Shown: positions 9,786-17,975, counted from the first letter of the stretch. The stretch: DNA of 64,000 bases from Cyclobacteriaceae bacterium (GCA_028285685.1 JANQOR010000012.1:62001-126000); one strand, 5' to 3'. Made by a program: numbers and translations. Notes: generated from the letters alone by a model not told the origin.

Positions 9786-10855
9786 TATCTCAAAAACTCC
9801 CTTATTGCCACAATCAAGCTACCAAGAACGACTAGAGCGCCCCAAAGAATTTTGATGGGTTCATGTTCAACCATGTACTTCATCCAAGACGGCCGAAGAT
9901 CCTCTTCATTCAGCGTTGACTTTAGGTCAATACGCTTAAAACGTCCCTCTATCGTTGTTTCCATAACATTTCTATGTACCGAAACATTGAGTCGATTTAT
10001 TTTGTCCACTTTAAGGTCCAGGCGTTCTCCTCTGTCAATAGTGAATTCCTTGTCGAAAACCTTTCCAGTACCTCCTACGATAGTCGAAGAGAAGTCAGTA
10101 TCAGACAAATTTTCCTCTAGAAAGTTGATCTCTGATACAGCCAACTGCTGAAAGACTAAATTTCCTTCGAATTTCAGTAAAATAGAAGTTGGGATCTCTC
10201 CCACGGAATCTGCACTAAACAGAATTCTGTTTGACTGATCAGTGGTGACCATCGACTCAGAGTCAGGGCTCGAATTCCCCCACTCAATAAATGTAGAATC
10301 CTGATAAACAACTTTACCCTCTAGTTGAGCATATTTTGAGGAGAAAAAGAAAGCCCTGTCTCGTACCTCTAAGTTTAGTTTACCTGAATTTTTTTGTGTC
10401 AATTTACTGATTTTCAAATAATCACCGCTCATAGTAAGCCAGTTGTCCTGATATTCGCTCTCAACTGTAGTGGCGGGCAAATCCAACCACCCAACATTTG
10501 AAATAGAGAGGTAGTTGATGCTGTCAATTTGCTGGATGTCCAGACTATTACTCAGCTGAAGATTTAAGCTGGTAGAAAAAATTTTCAACTTCACAGGAAC
10601 TACTCCTTTTGGCTGATATGATAGCCAGGTGACTGCGGTAAGCGTTGCAATTATTAGCCCCCCAATCAACCAATTCCTTTTCACGTTGGCCTTCTTCTTT
10701 GGACGGGCCTCTATTTGGGAGATGAGGTATTCAATATTTTTAAGTCGCTCGAGCTGCTGACCATTCTTGTCTGATTGATCTTTCAATTCCCCTTCTAGAA
10801 GCTCAGCAAGAAGTTTTTTTTGAAGTTTCTGGAGCTTTTTTAAATCCCCTTTCAT
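9785..10855 (-). CDS. Membrane protein with N-terminal coiled coil; function unknown
   Basis: 356 residues, not recognised as a named family. Residues 1-52 are strongly charged and heptad-like (repeated KLQKLQKKLL and LERLKNIEYLI), pointing to a cytoplasmic coiled coil. A transmembrane helix follows at ~62-80. A beta-rich extracytoplasmic domain of ~230 residues is next, then a second helix near the C-terminus (IKILWGALVVLGSLIVAI). The two helices put both ends in the cytoplasm. The start overlaps the stop of the upstream gene by 4 nt (10852-10855), and the 3' end abuts the protease gene, so the three are probably made together. A sensor or scaffold for the protease is possible, but only by position. 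Confidence 0.75.
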   Translation of the reverse strand: MKGDLKKLQKLQKKLLAELLEGELKDQSDKNGQQLERLKNIEYLISQIEARPKKKANVKRNWLIGGLIIATLTAVTWLSYQPKGVVPVKLKIFSTSLNLQLSNSLDIQQIDSINYLSISNVGWLDLPATTVESEYQDNWLTMSGDYLKISKLTQKNSGKLNLEVRDRAFFFSSKYAQLEGKVVYQDSTFIEWGNSSPDSESMVTTDQSNRILFSADSVGEIPTSILLKFEGNLVFQQLAVSEINFLEENLSDTDFSSTIVGGTGKVFDKEFTIDRGERLDLKVDKINRLNVSVHRNVMETTIEGRFKRIDLKSTLNEEDLRPSWMKYMVEHEPIKILWGALVVLGSLIVAIREFLR

Positions 10856-11643
10856 TTGTCTTTTAGCACTAACAAATACTCAACTGGGTCCAACCAATTA
10901 CCTTCTCTCACTTTGGCCTTTATTAAAATGACTGCTCTACTCACTTCTGTATACTTTTCCAAATACTTGTTCAGTTGAAATTCGATCCCAGTTCCGGGAC
11001 GAATTCTCCCGTATCGGACCCTTTGCTCATTGTCTCCCGTCTTCAGCTCGTTGACAGACAAAATTTGTATCCTGAAGTCCTCAATTTCCACAGTAGATCT
11101 AAATTTCAAATAATAGAGATCATCATCCTGCGAGACGTCATTCAAAGAAATTGGGTAGAATGATCTTTGTCGGACTCCCGAAAGCCATCCATAAATACCT
11201 ATCCTATCCTGACTAAGAAGGTTGGGCGCCAGGCAACGCGACATATCCCAAAATAATTCGTTTTTCCCAACTAATCTTGAATCCATTCTGTAATTAGTAT
11301 TGAGTGGAATTGCAACAGCTCGTACATTCAAATCTTTCTGAATTCCCTTGGCTTTCCTGACAATGATGTTATCATTCTCGCTCAGCTCAAACGTAACTTT
11401 ACCTTGAGTGAAAGAGACCAAGTCGATAGTAGAAGAAGAACTTTTTTCTACGTAGAAACCCTCACAAAAACTTTCTCCGAGAGAATCGTATGCATATCGT
11501 TTATCACCTGAAGGAGTTAAATCGTCACATTTAAAAACCTCTTGAGATCGAACCGTGGTGCAGCAAACAATGAAAATGCTAATGAAAACTGAATACTTGG
11601 GCAGCGACTTTAACGGTTTTTTGGTGAGCATATTTGATAACAA
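10852..11643 (-). CDS. Exported protein of unknown function, first gene of the surface operon
   Basis: 263 residues from ATG 11643; an internal ATG at 11628 is equally plausible. The N-terminus carries a signal peptide (YSVFISIFIVCCTTVRSQ) with probable cleavage after SQ. The mature part is soluble and beta-rich with four cysteines (FKCDD, SFCEGF, SRCLAP and one in the signal). No family was recognised. The last ~40 residues (SRAVILIKAKVREGN) look like a beta domain with a C-terminal LVLKDK. It starts the leftward operon, behind a predicted promoter at 11661-11691, and overlaps the coiled-coil gene by 4 nt. A role alongside the membrane protease is inferred from coupling only. Confidence 0.7.
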   Translation of the reverse strand: MLSNMLTKKPLKSLPKYSVFISIFIVCCTTVRSQEVFKCDDLTPSGDKRYAYDSLGESFCEGFYVEKSSSSTIDLVSFTQGKVTFELSENDNIIVRKAKGIQKDLNVRAVAIPLNTNYRMDSRLVGKNELFWDMSRCLAPNLLSQDRIGIYGWLSGVRQRSFYPISLNDVSQDDDLYYLKFRSTVEIEDFRIQILSVNELKTGDNEQRVRYGRIRPGTGIEFQLNKYLEKYTEVSRAVILIKAKVREGNWLDPVEYLLVLKDK

Positions 11644-11920
11644 TTGAATTGCTATTAGACTAAAATTATATCTTTTGATCTAAACAGTCAAGAAGATAGG
11701 TACCTCCTAAAGGTATATGCCAAGATAGTTGAAAGGAAAAATGTAAAGACAAAACTTACCTCATTTACACCATGTTTTTTTGGAATTCTGTGCTTAACAC
11801 AGCCAATTGATAGGTGGGCTCTGTTAATTCATCAACCGCCTTCTTCCTCAATATCAATCATGCCGCATTCCCAATTTTTCACTAACTTCCCATTCAACGT
11901 AAACACCAAACCTACTCACT
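11644..11920. other. 277-nt divergent intergenic region with a 15-bp inverted repeat
   Basis: This region separates two divergent accessory operons. Besides the predicted leftward promoter it contains CTGTG-CTTAA-CACAG at 11788-11802, a perfect 5-5-5 inverted repeat about 118 nt before the amidase ATG, which could be an operator. No convincing rightward TAnnTTTG promoter was found. Confidence 0.35.
11661..11691 (-). promoter_or_regulatory. Predicted Bacteroidota-type promoter for the surface operon
   Basis: Read leftward, TTG (11691-11689) is followed by a 20-nt spacer and TAATTTTA (11668-11661), which matches the TAnnTTTG consensus at 7 of 8 positions. It lies 18 nt before the first ATG. 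An E. coli-like TTGACT and TATAAT reading overlaps it with a poor 15-nt spacer. Sequence match only. Confidence 0.4.
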
Positions 11921-12775
11921 ATGCCCTTGAAAATCGCCGACCATTGGTTGACCGGAACAAATTCCGCTGGCAAAACCATAAAAAAAGATCAGACACCTAA
12001 CTTCTACAAACCGCCATTCAACACTACCACCGGGTTACCTGATGCTACCATTATCCACTATACGGCCATGACCTCTTTTTCTGCTGCTGTTAAGGTCCTA
12101 ACCACTAAATATGAAAGCGGCAATGCCTCGGCCCATCTAGTGATCGGAAAGGCAGGTGAGGTCACACAGCTCGCTCCATTTAACTATAGAACCTGGCATG
12201 CAGGAGAAAGCTTCTACAATGGAAGAAAAGGCTACAACAGTTTATCTGTTGGAATTGAAATTGACAATGCTGGATGGCTCAAGAAATTTGGTGACAATGA
12301 TTTTTCTAGAAAAAGGCTGAAGTCGAAAGGTATTTCATTTAAAAAGAATCAGGTCTTCCACGGTCGTCACGAGAATCCAAAAGTACCGTACGAGTATTGG
12401 GAGGAATACACAGATGATCAAATCGAAGTTGTCTTTGAGATATGCAAATTGTTACGTGAGACTTACGGGATGATCGAATTTCTTGGGCACGACGAGATTG
12501 CTCCTAGCAGAAAGCAAGACCCGGGCCCGGCATTTCCAATGGACGAATTGCGAGGAGAGCTATTGAAAGATCGATCTGGTGAGGTGCAAGAAGGAATTGT
12601 AAATACCAACTTGCTAAACATTCGGTCTGGGGCCGGAGGTCAGTACGAAAAAGTGGCACAACCACTTCCACAAAATGCCCAGGTCAAAGTGCTGGAGGAG
12701 ACCGACGGGTGGTACAAGGTACGGACGGAGATTGAAGGTTGGGTCAGTAAAAAGTACATCACTCCTACAAAATAG
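11921..12775 (+). CDS. N-acetylmuramoyl-L-alanine amidase (AmpD/Amidase_2 type) with SH3b domain
   Basis: 284 residues. The amidase fold spans ~40-210 with the zinc site visible: H46 in IIHYTAMTS, H190 in FLGHDEIAP and D200 in RKQDPG, plus the catalytic K198 typical of AmpD. WHAGES and SVGIEIDNAG are the usual family landmarks. Residues ~218-284 are a bacterial SH3 domain (NLLNIRSGAG, GWYKVRT, GWVSKKYI). It would cut the bond between MurNAc and L-alanine in peptidoglycan. No signal peptide is seen, so it acts in the cytoplasm on recycled fragments or leaves by a special route. It is the first of five closely packed rightward genes; the next ATG follows the stop directly. Confidence 0.92.
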   Translation: MPLKIADHWLTGTNSAGKTIKKDQTPNFYKPPFNTTTGLPDATIIHYTAMTSFSAAVKVLTTKYESGNASAHLVIGKAGEVTQLAPFNYRTWHAGESFYNGRKGYNSLSVGIEIDNAGWLKKFGDNDFSRKRLKSKGISFKKNQVFHGRHENPKVPYEYWEEYTDDQIEVVFEICKLLRETYGMIEFLGHDEIAPSRKQDPGPAFPMDELRGELLKDRSGEVQEGIVNTNLLNIRSGAGGQYEKVAQPLPQNAQVKVLEETDGWYKVRTEIEGWVSKKYITPTK

Positions 12776-13498
12776 ATGAAGCGGCTCGGCATACTCATCG
12801 TTGTGGCGATCGTCACTTTTGCCGTCATTTTTTTTATAAAAAGACCGGAAGTACTTGAGCAAATTTGGCTTTGGGTAATTGGGTTTGCTGGTGCAGTTGC
12901 GGAAGGATTCCGACGAATTCTCAAAATTGGCTCAAAGGAGGACAAAGACCCCAAAGCGACTCCAAGCTCGGCACAGCCAACTGCCAATCCAGAAATAAAT
13001 GAGATCATCAAAGATCGCTTTGACGGTGTGACTATGACGGTTTTGAGGTATTCTGACGATGGCACCACAACCATCGGTTTACTATACGTGAATGGCCACT
13101 ACTATTGCTATACCTTGGAGGACACACACCAGGAAGAAAAAATAAAGGGCCAGACTCGGATACCCGCGGGAAAATACAATGTAGACTTCTTACGGGTTGA
13201 AACCGAACTGACATTAAAATACCGGACGAATTTCCCGTGGTTCGATTACCATCTGGAAATTCAGAATGTGCCGGACTTTACCGGTATCTATATTCATAGT
13301 GGTGGTACCCATAAACATACGAAAGGATGTCTACTGGTCTCCGATAGTCTGAATATGTCCGGTACCAGTACATTCCTGACAAACTCTAAAAATACATTTG
13401 AACGACTATATACCTACTTAAAGGGCGAACTCGGCAAGGGTCGAAAGGTTCGCCTTGTAATTCGTGACGAGAAATGGTTTGCCAAATTAAATGCCTAA
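12776..13498 (+). CDS. DUF5675 family protein with N-terminal membrane anchor
   Basis: 240 residues. A hydrophobic helix at ~4-21 (ILIVVAIVTFAVIFFI) is followed by a second apolar stretch (~30-45) and a charged linker. Residues ~87-235 match DUF5675: YTLEDTHQEEK, then PAGKYNV, IQNVPDFTGIYIHSG and KGCLLVSD. The His-Ser-Gly plus Gly-Cys-Leu pair resembles the active-site arrangement of L,D-transpeptidases (H...S/T-x-G-C), so a peptidoglycan-related activity is possible; that is inference. DUF5675 proteins are common in phage and secretion loci. The ATG comes directly after the amidase stop (TAGATG), implying coupling. Confidence 0.8.
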   Translation: MKRLGILIVVAIVTFAVIFFIKRPEVLEQIWLWVIGFAGAVAEGFRRILKIGSKEDKDPKATPSSAQPTANPEINEIIKDRFDGVTMTVLRYSDDGTTTIGLLYVNGHYYCYTLEDTHQEEKIKGQTRIPAGKYNVDFLRVETELTLKYRTNFPWFDYHLEIQNVPDFTGIYIHSGGTHKHTKGCLLVSDSLNMSGTSTFLTNSKNTFERLYTYLKGELGKGRKVRLVIRDEKWFAKLNA

Positions 13499-13501
13499 AA
13501 A

Positions 13502-14287
13502 ATGGATGAATTGAAAAAAGTAAAAAATCTAAAATGGTGGTATAATCTCCTGCTTGTAGTTTCCATCACCTTGGTTGAATTGGTTCTTTTAGGATTGATC
13601 CTTTTTATTACCATTGACTTTTTGGCGGAATCAAAACCAACTGCAGGAATGATCTACAAGGTTGTTGCAATTGATCTAATCTTACTGTGGACCGGAGTCC
13701 TGATTGGCTACTACACCTGGGTGATCTATTTCTACAACATTAACCTTGGACTAACACATCAGGACTGGGCTGAAATTCGCATCAAGAAGGAGCGAGGCGA
13801 ACCTGTAGAAGAGCCGCAGGCAAATCCAAATCACGATAACACTTTTGGAATTCCTGGTGGTACGATTCGAGGAACACTTGCACTCAGTCTTGCGGTTGGG
13901 GCTTTGGCCATGCTCATTGCATCTTTCGGCATTGAAAATCAGCTGCCTCTAAACACGCTCTTTGTGGACACTTTTGATTTTTTTAAGACAGCATTCCTAA
14001 TGATGATCGCCTTCTACTTTGGTGACAAGTCCCTGAAGCATCTAAACTATAACGCTAGCGGGGTTAAGGAAGGTCAGCAGGCCTCCAGCTCAAGTGGGGG
14101 ATCGAGTAGTTTTGAAAATACCGAGGCAGTATCAGAACCCGCCCCGGAACTTAAACCAACACCAAATCCTGAGGCTGCAGCTATCAGAAGCAGTTTGAAT
14201 CAAGGTGATGATTCTCCTGATGATATCTCGACTGGACAGGAAGCAACAAGCACTAGTGATTTTAACAAACCTAACGCCAACGGGTAA
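13502..14287 (+). CDS. Four-helix membrane protein of unknown function
   Basis: 261 residues. Hydrophobic helices are seen at ~15-40, ~53-75, ~120-142 and ~155-172. Both ends and the loop after helix 2 (EIRIKKERGEPVEEP) are charged or hydrophilic, consistent with a cytoplasmic position. After the last helix comes a low-complexity tail rich in Ser, Pro, Glu and Asn (ASSSSGGSSS, EPAPELKPTPNPEA) of ~75 residues. No family was recognised. It lies 3 nt after the DUF5675 gene and 6 nt before the DUF4230 gene, so it probably works with the wall enzymes, perhaps as a membrane scaffold. Confidence 0.75.
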   Translation: MDELKKVKNLKWWYNLLLVVSITLVELVLLGLILFITIDFLAESKPTAGMIYKVVAIDLILLWTGVLIGYYTWVIYFYNINLGLTHQDWAEIRIKKERGEPVEEPQANPNHDNTFGIPGGTIRGTLALSLAVGALAMLIASFGIENQLPLNTLFVDTFDFFKTAFLMMIAFYFGDKSLKHLNYNASGVKEGQQASSSSGGSSSFENTEAVSEPAPELKPTPNPEAAAIRSSLNQGDDSPDDISTGQEATSTSDFNKPNANG

Positions 14288-14293
14288 ACGTTC

Positions 14294-14890
14294 ATGCCAA
14301 AGATTGGAACATATCTGATCATTCTATGCCTGAGCCTATCCGCTTGTGATCGAAACAAGCGACCCTTTGTTATAAGTAAAATCAAATCTGTAGCGAAGCT
14401 CGCTACCACGGAAACAGTCATTGACAAAACGGTGGTCGGAACGAAGACAAAAAAGGTTCTGGGACTAATTAAGCTGAATGAAGCAAATTTTGTTGCCTAC
14501 ACTGAAGCCACTGTGAAAACAGGAATTGATCTTGGCAAGCTTCAACCGGAAGATGTCGAGATTGAGGGAAAGGAAATCAAAGTAGTGCTACCTGCTGTGG
14601 AGGTTCTTGATTTTCAATATCCCTTTGACAAGTTTGTCGTTGACAGCACAATCTTGAAAGACTCTTGGGTTAATCGGTTTGATGTTATTGACTATGAGGA
14701 GTTTTACCGGAAAGCCGAGCTCGACATCCGCGAGCAGTTGCAATACACCGGAATAGTCAGCGCGACTCAGGATAAAACAAGAACCATGATGGAAGGTTTG
14801 CTGCAGAACCTTGGATATGAGGCAATTTTCATTTCGTTCAAAGAGACGGAACAACTTTTTCAACCTGTAAACCTGGAAAAGGAGGAATAA
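14294..14890 (+). CDS. DUF4230 family lipoprotein
   Basis: 198 residues. The N-terminus (IILCLSLSACDRN) is a lipoprotein signal with lipidated Cys in LSAC. The mature part matches DUF4230: an early LATTETVIDKTVVG strand, then a central block with GIDLGKLQPEDVEI and KVVLPAVEVLDF, then a helical end (AELDIREQLQYTG, TRTMMEGLLQNLGY). DUF4230 proteins have no established biochemical function; many sit at the membrane and resemble band-7-like folds. It lies 6 nt after the four-helix gene and 2 nt before the next gene, within the amidase operon. Confidence 0.85.
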   Translation: MPKIGTYLIILCLSLSACDRNKRPFVISKIKSVAKLATTETVIDKTVVGTKTKKVLGLIKLNEANFVAYTEATVKTGIDLGKLQPEDVEIEGKEIKVVLPAVEVLDFQYPFDKFVVDSTILKDSWVNRFDVIDYEEFYRKAELDIREQLQYTGIVSATQDKTRTMMEGLLQNLGYEAIFISFKETEQLFQPVNLEKEE

Positions 14891-14892
14891 AG

Positions 14893-16602
14893 ATGTTTTG
14901 GACAAAAATTGCAAGTGCTATCCCCTTTCTGTTCCAGGTAATTGTTGTGGTCGCCTTAGTCATCGTCTTTGCTTTTTTCGACCCATTTGGACTTTTGATC
15001 AGCACAAAATTGAAACTAAAGGACACCCCAGTGGATGTCAGAAGCATCAAAGACATTGGACAACTAATCACGGCGGAATATTACGGCGAAGTAGTTCAGT
15101 CATATGCGTACAAGGTCCAGGAGAAGAACATAATCCAGTCAAGTGAGGTCCAAAGCAATGTGGAGACAATACATCAGGATTTTATAACCACCATTGAAAA
15201 CCTTCAATCTGATTACGAGGCAGGAGAAATCCGCAGACGAAACATTTATTCGGAGTATCTGCAGCACATGGGTGAATCTACCCAGGATAACGACTATTCA
15301 CTTTACATGTACTTTATTAATAAAATAGCAAACAGCAAACCATATAAGCAGAATCACTTAAACAAAAATCTCCGAACCCGACAGGAGAAGAACTTTATAG
15401 AAAAACTAGTAAAAAAGGGTGATGATTTTGGCTTAGTGAAAAATGCCAATTTGCAACTACTTACTAATAAGTATAAAGACGAACTGGATGAAAAGGCCGT
15501 AAAGAAATTGAAAAAATCAAACCTGGTAATGTTAGGCAGAGGCTGGGTCAAAGCAGGGTTCGATTTTGGAACGTTCTCCGAGGACAATTTCAGGTACAAC
15601 AAAAACCAAAACAGTATCTACTTTATTGGGCTGAATCCCCAAATCCTCTCTGCTACTATAAACCCATGGTTTATCCCTGAAAAAGGCGTGGAAGGATTCG
15701 AGTTCCTAATTGTAGAAAGAAAGGTGCGACGCGATTATAAGGTTGTCCAAGAGGTGAAGCAAATGTGTCTTGATGAATTGAAAAGGAAGGCCTTCGAGCG
15801 AGACATTCTGAAAAAAGCCATTGAGAATGCTCGTGCTACTATGAAGGAATTTTTCTCGTTGCTTCTTGAAGAACCTGTTGAGCAAATTACTTTTTACGAA
15901 AATGAGCTCGAATTTACGTTTGATGAAATTTTCAGAAATGATACCATCTCTGGCGAAGAGTTGATTCTAATCGATCAGCTGTTGAGGAAGGATTCGCTCA
16001 TTGGTATTGACACCGCCAAAATGGCTGAAGCCCGAGAACTTTTTCTAAGGGAAATCAACATTGCAGTATCAGACTCCGGCACAGCTAAGATCTATCCTTT
16101 TGTGTTTAATGGATCAGCTACCAATAGTTGGAATCCAGAATACGCAATGCTATATGCAGTTACAAAAGATGGAATTTTCAATGAAGCTGATTTTACCACC
16201 ATAGATAAATACAGAAAATTTTATTGTAACACACGCAACCCCGGTTCTGATACAACCTGGGCCGACAACTGCCAATTAACCTTTGACCATGAAATAAAAC
16301 AAAAGACAGAAATGCTGGTGCTCTCACCTGAAACGATCAAAGGCATGGCTGGCAAAATAGCTTCCTACAAATACAAAACAGACTCAGGATCTCAATGGTT
16401 TCCAAGGTTCGATACAAGTCAGGGAGAACTAGAGGGAATTGTGTCATCACAAAACACCTCTGAGGCAATCTGGTTGGAAGAACTAAAGGACACAAACGAA
16501 AATCCGATCGGTTATCAGGTTGAGGTGGATCAGACCAACAACCTTTTTGATTTCTTTGTCCCCGAAGAAAGAAGAAAAAGCCTGTGCCAATGTACCAATT
16601 GA
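14893..16602 (+). CDS. 569-residue protein with N-terminal membrane anchor; function unknown
   Basis: The start is well supported by a strong AAAGGAGG purine-rich site 9-16 nt upstream of ATG 14893, unusual for Bacteroidota. A transmembrane helix lies at ~11-31 (LFQVIVVVALVIVFAFF), giving a long extracytoplasmic part. The segment ~85-200 is helical and charged, with KKLKKSN and repeated Lys/Glu pairs. Residues ~210-270 contain a beta segment (VMLGRGWVKAGFDF, then YFIGLNPQIL) reminiscent of DUF4230 proteins, so it may be a long relative of the preceding gene. The end carries cysteines (CNTRNPGSD, CQLTFD, CQCTN). It is the last gene of the amidase operon. Confidence 0.75.
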   Translation: MFWTKIASAIPFLFQVIVVVALVIVFAFFDPFGLLISTKLKLKDTPVDVRSIKDIGQLITAEYYGEVVQSYAYKVQEKNIIQSSEVQSNVETIHQDFITTIENLQSDYEAGEIRRRNIYSEYLQHMGESTQDNDYSLYMYFINKIANSKPYKQNHLNKNLRTRQEKNFIEKLVKKGDDFGLVKNANLQLLTNKYKDELDEKAVKKLKKSNLVMLGRGWVKAGFDFGTFSEDNFRYNKNQNSIYFIGLNPQILSATINPWFIPEKGVEGFEFLIVERKVRRDYKVVQEVKQMCLDELKRKAFERDILKKAIENARATMKEFFSLLLEEPVEQITFYENELEFTFDEIFRNDTISGEELILIDQLLRKDSLIGIDTAKMAEARELFLREINIAVSDSGTAKIYPFVFNGSATNSWNPEYAMLYAVTKDGIFNEADFTTIDKYRKFYCNTRNPGSDTTWADNCQLTFDHEIKQKTEMLVLSPETIKGMAGKIASYKYKTDSGSQWFPRFDTSQGELEGIVSSQNTSEAIWLEELKDTNENPIGYQVEVDQTNNLFDFFVPEERRKSLCQCTN

Positions 16603-16633
16603 GATCCTGGTTCCAGTAGATTGTTTTTGCAAC

Positions 16634-16661
16634 CAAAAAAAAGCCACCCTGTTGGGTGGCT
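16634..16661 (-). terminator. Intrinsic terminator for the LuxR-type gene
   Basis: AGCCACCC and GGGTGGCT pair around a TGTT loop (16642-16661), with a run of eight A residues on the left only. Read leftward this is a GC-rich stem followed by eight T residues, so the polarity fits termination of the LuxR gene ending at 16733. Rightward there is no T run, so the amidase operon does not use it in the standard way. Confidence 0.85.
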
Positions 16662-16732
16662 CCTATAACCATCAAGTAAGAGTATAACTGATCACTTGGA
16701 TCCATTAGTCGATTCCATAGCTGTTTGTAAGA

Positions 16733-17107
16733 CTAGACTAGATCGAAAGCCATCGCGTATTCCATCAAGTGGACAAACGATTGAACTTCGAGCTTTCTTC
16801 TGATATTTTTCCTATGCTGTTCGACTGTATTGCGACTTATAAATAAAGTATCAGCAATAAGTGGATTATCTAACCCTGACGCTAATAATGTCACAATCTC
16901 AATCTCTCGTTTGGTCAGCGACTCGAATCGGTCTCTTTTCGCGTCTTCAAAATCCGCTAGTTTTTTAACCCTATTAATCTTGTTTTTGAAGGAGCTAAGT
17001 TTTTCCGGAGGGACAAAAAGTGTTAGCGTAGCTTCATTCACAGTGTTTTCTGCAGGGAAATCTCCGACGTAACCTTCAATCGACGCTTCATCAGTGGTGT
17101 AATACAT
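16733..17107 (-). CDS. Short LuxR-type HTH transcriptional regulator
   Basis: 124 residues. The C-terminal half is a GerE/LuxR helix-turn-helix: LTKREIEIVTLLASGLDN, then the recognition helix around SRNTVEQHRKNIRRKL. The N-terminal ~60 residues are acidic and do not resemble a receiver or autoinducer domain; there is no phosphorylatable Asp pattern. The protein probably binds DNA alone or with a partner. It is monocistronic, with a terminator at 16634-16661. Copy 1 of the 32-bp element lies 24 nt upstream of its ATG and points into it, so it is probably under control of the ECF sigma factor at 18399. Confidence 0.85.
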   Translation of the reverse strand: MYYTTDEASIEGYVGDFPAENTVNEATLTLFVPPEKLSSFKNKINRVKKLADFEDAKRDRFESLTKREIEIVTLLASGLDNPLIADTLFISRNTVEQHRKNIRRKLEVQSFVHLMEYAMAFDLV

Positions 17108-17130
17108 AACTAATTTTCAGGTTGTGAACA

Positions 17131-17162
17131 CCCTTAATGATGGAATTGACAAAAGGTAACCC
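17131..17162 (-). promoter_or_regulatory. 32-bp element, copy 1, upstream of LuxR gene
   Basis: Read leftward it begins GGGTTACCTTTT and ends TCATTAAGGG, 32 nt in all. It aligns without gaps to copies at 18217-18248 and 18358-18389. The likely -35 is GGGTTAC and the -10 TCATTAA, separated by 16 nt, the spacing of ECF sigma promoters. Downstream similarity to copy 2 extends into CTGAAAAT. Assignment as a promoter is inference. Confidence 0.65.
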
Positions 17163-17263
17163 AGTATTTTATTATGAAGTGCTTCTTTGAATAAGAATGA
17201 ATCGTTCTGAATTGTACTCAAAATACCAAGTTCCTATCTTGGGATTCTAAATTCAAATTTGAA

Positions 17264-17881
17264 ATGAACAAAATCCTTATTTTTTTTACCTGTTTGCTTA
17301 TATCCGCTTCATGTGGTCAAAGTCAGAACGGAAGCAACATTGACGATACAACCTACTATTATCAAATACCTGAATACCCAGAATCGTTCACTGCAGGTGC
17401 TGTAGCTGCCAGAGTTGTCGATGGGTTGGGGTTCAGATACTATCATGCAACTGCAGATTTGACGGAGGAAAATTTGTCATTTAGGCCTTCTGAGGAAGCC
17501 AGGACCATGGAGGAAACCATAGACCATATTTTAGGATTGACAAGGACAACCTTGAATTCGGTCTTGAGACAGCCAACTGATTTTTCTATTGAACAACCTG
17601 AACTGACTTTTCAAGAAAAACGTCTTAAAACTCTTGAGAACATTCGTCGAACGAGCGAAATCTTAAAAAACAGCTCCGATGAAGATCTTAATTCATACAT
17701 GGTGATTTTTGTATCAAGAAATGGAAACCGCACTGAATATCCCTTTTGGAATCAACTGAACGGTCCGATTGCAGACGCACTATGGCATGTGGGGCAAGTT
17801 GTCACATTCAGACGATCCGCAGGAAATCCCTTTAATTCTAACGTTAGCGTTCTAAGAGGAAGGATTAGGGACAATTCCTAA
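17264..17881 (+). CDS. DinB-like superfamily lipoprotein
   Basis: 205 residues. The N-terminus (MNKILIFFTCLLISASCG) is a lipoprotein signal with Cys after ISAS. The remainder reads as a DinB/YfiT-like four-helix bundle: LTEENLSFRPSEEARTMEET, then HILGL, and near the C-terminus PIADALWHVGQVVTFRRSAG. His in DHILGL and ALWHVGQ could form the metal site of this superfamily. The substrate is unknown; members often act as thiol- or metal-dependent enzymes. It is transcribed rightward, away from the LuxR gene, and ends at a bidirectional terminator. Lipidation of a DinB-like fold is uncommon but occurs in Bacteroidota. Confidence 0.8.
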   Translation: MNKILIFFTCLLISASCGQSQNGSNIDDTTYYYQIPEYPESFTAGAVAARVVDGLGFRYYHATADLTEENLSFRPSEEARTMEETIDHILGLTRTTLNSVLRQPTDFSIEQPELTFQEKRLKTLENIRRTSEILKNSSDEDLNSYMVIFVSRNGNRTEYPFWNQLNGPIADALWHVGQVVTFRRSAGNPFNSNVSVLRGRIRDNS

Positions 17882-17910
17882 GATCAACCTTGCTTGTAGC
17901 ATCTTAATCA

Positions 17911-17944
17911 AAAAAACCATCACGAACAATTCGTGATGGTTTTA
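17911..17944. terminator. Bidirectional terminator between DinB-like and small lipoprotein genes
   Basis: A perfect 12-bp stem (AACCATCACGAA with TTCGTGATGGTT, loop CAA) is flanked by A residues on the left and T residues on the right, so it can end transcripts from both converging genes (stops at 17881 and 17976). Confidence 0.88.
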
Positions 17945-17975
17945 ACTCCTTTAGGGTGCTAAAGACTTTGACTTA

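Noticed and set aside
6313-16602. Prophage or phage-tail-like locus, suggested by S74 domain, amidase and DUF5675
   Set aside because: No capsid, terminase, portal, sheath, tube, baseplate or integrase gene is present; neighbours are T9SS and membrane proteins.
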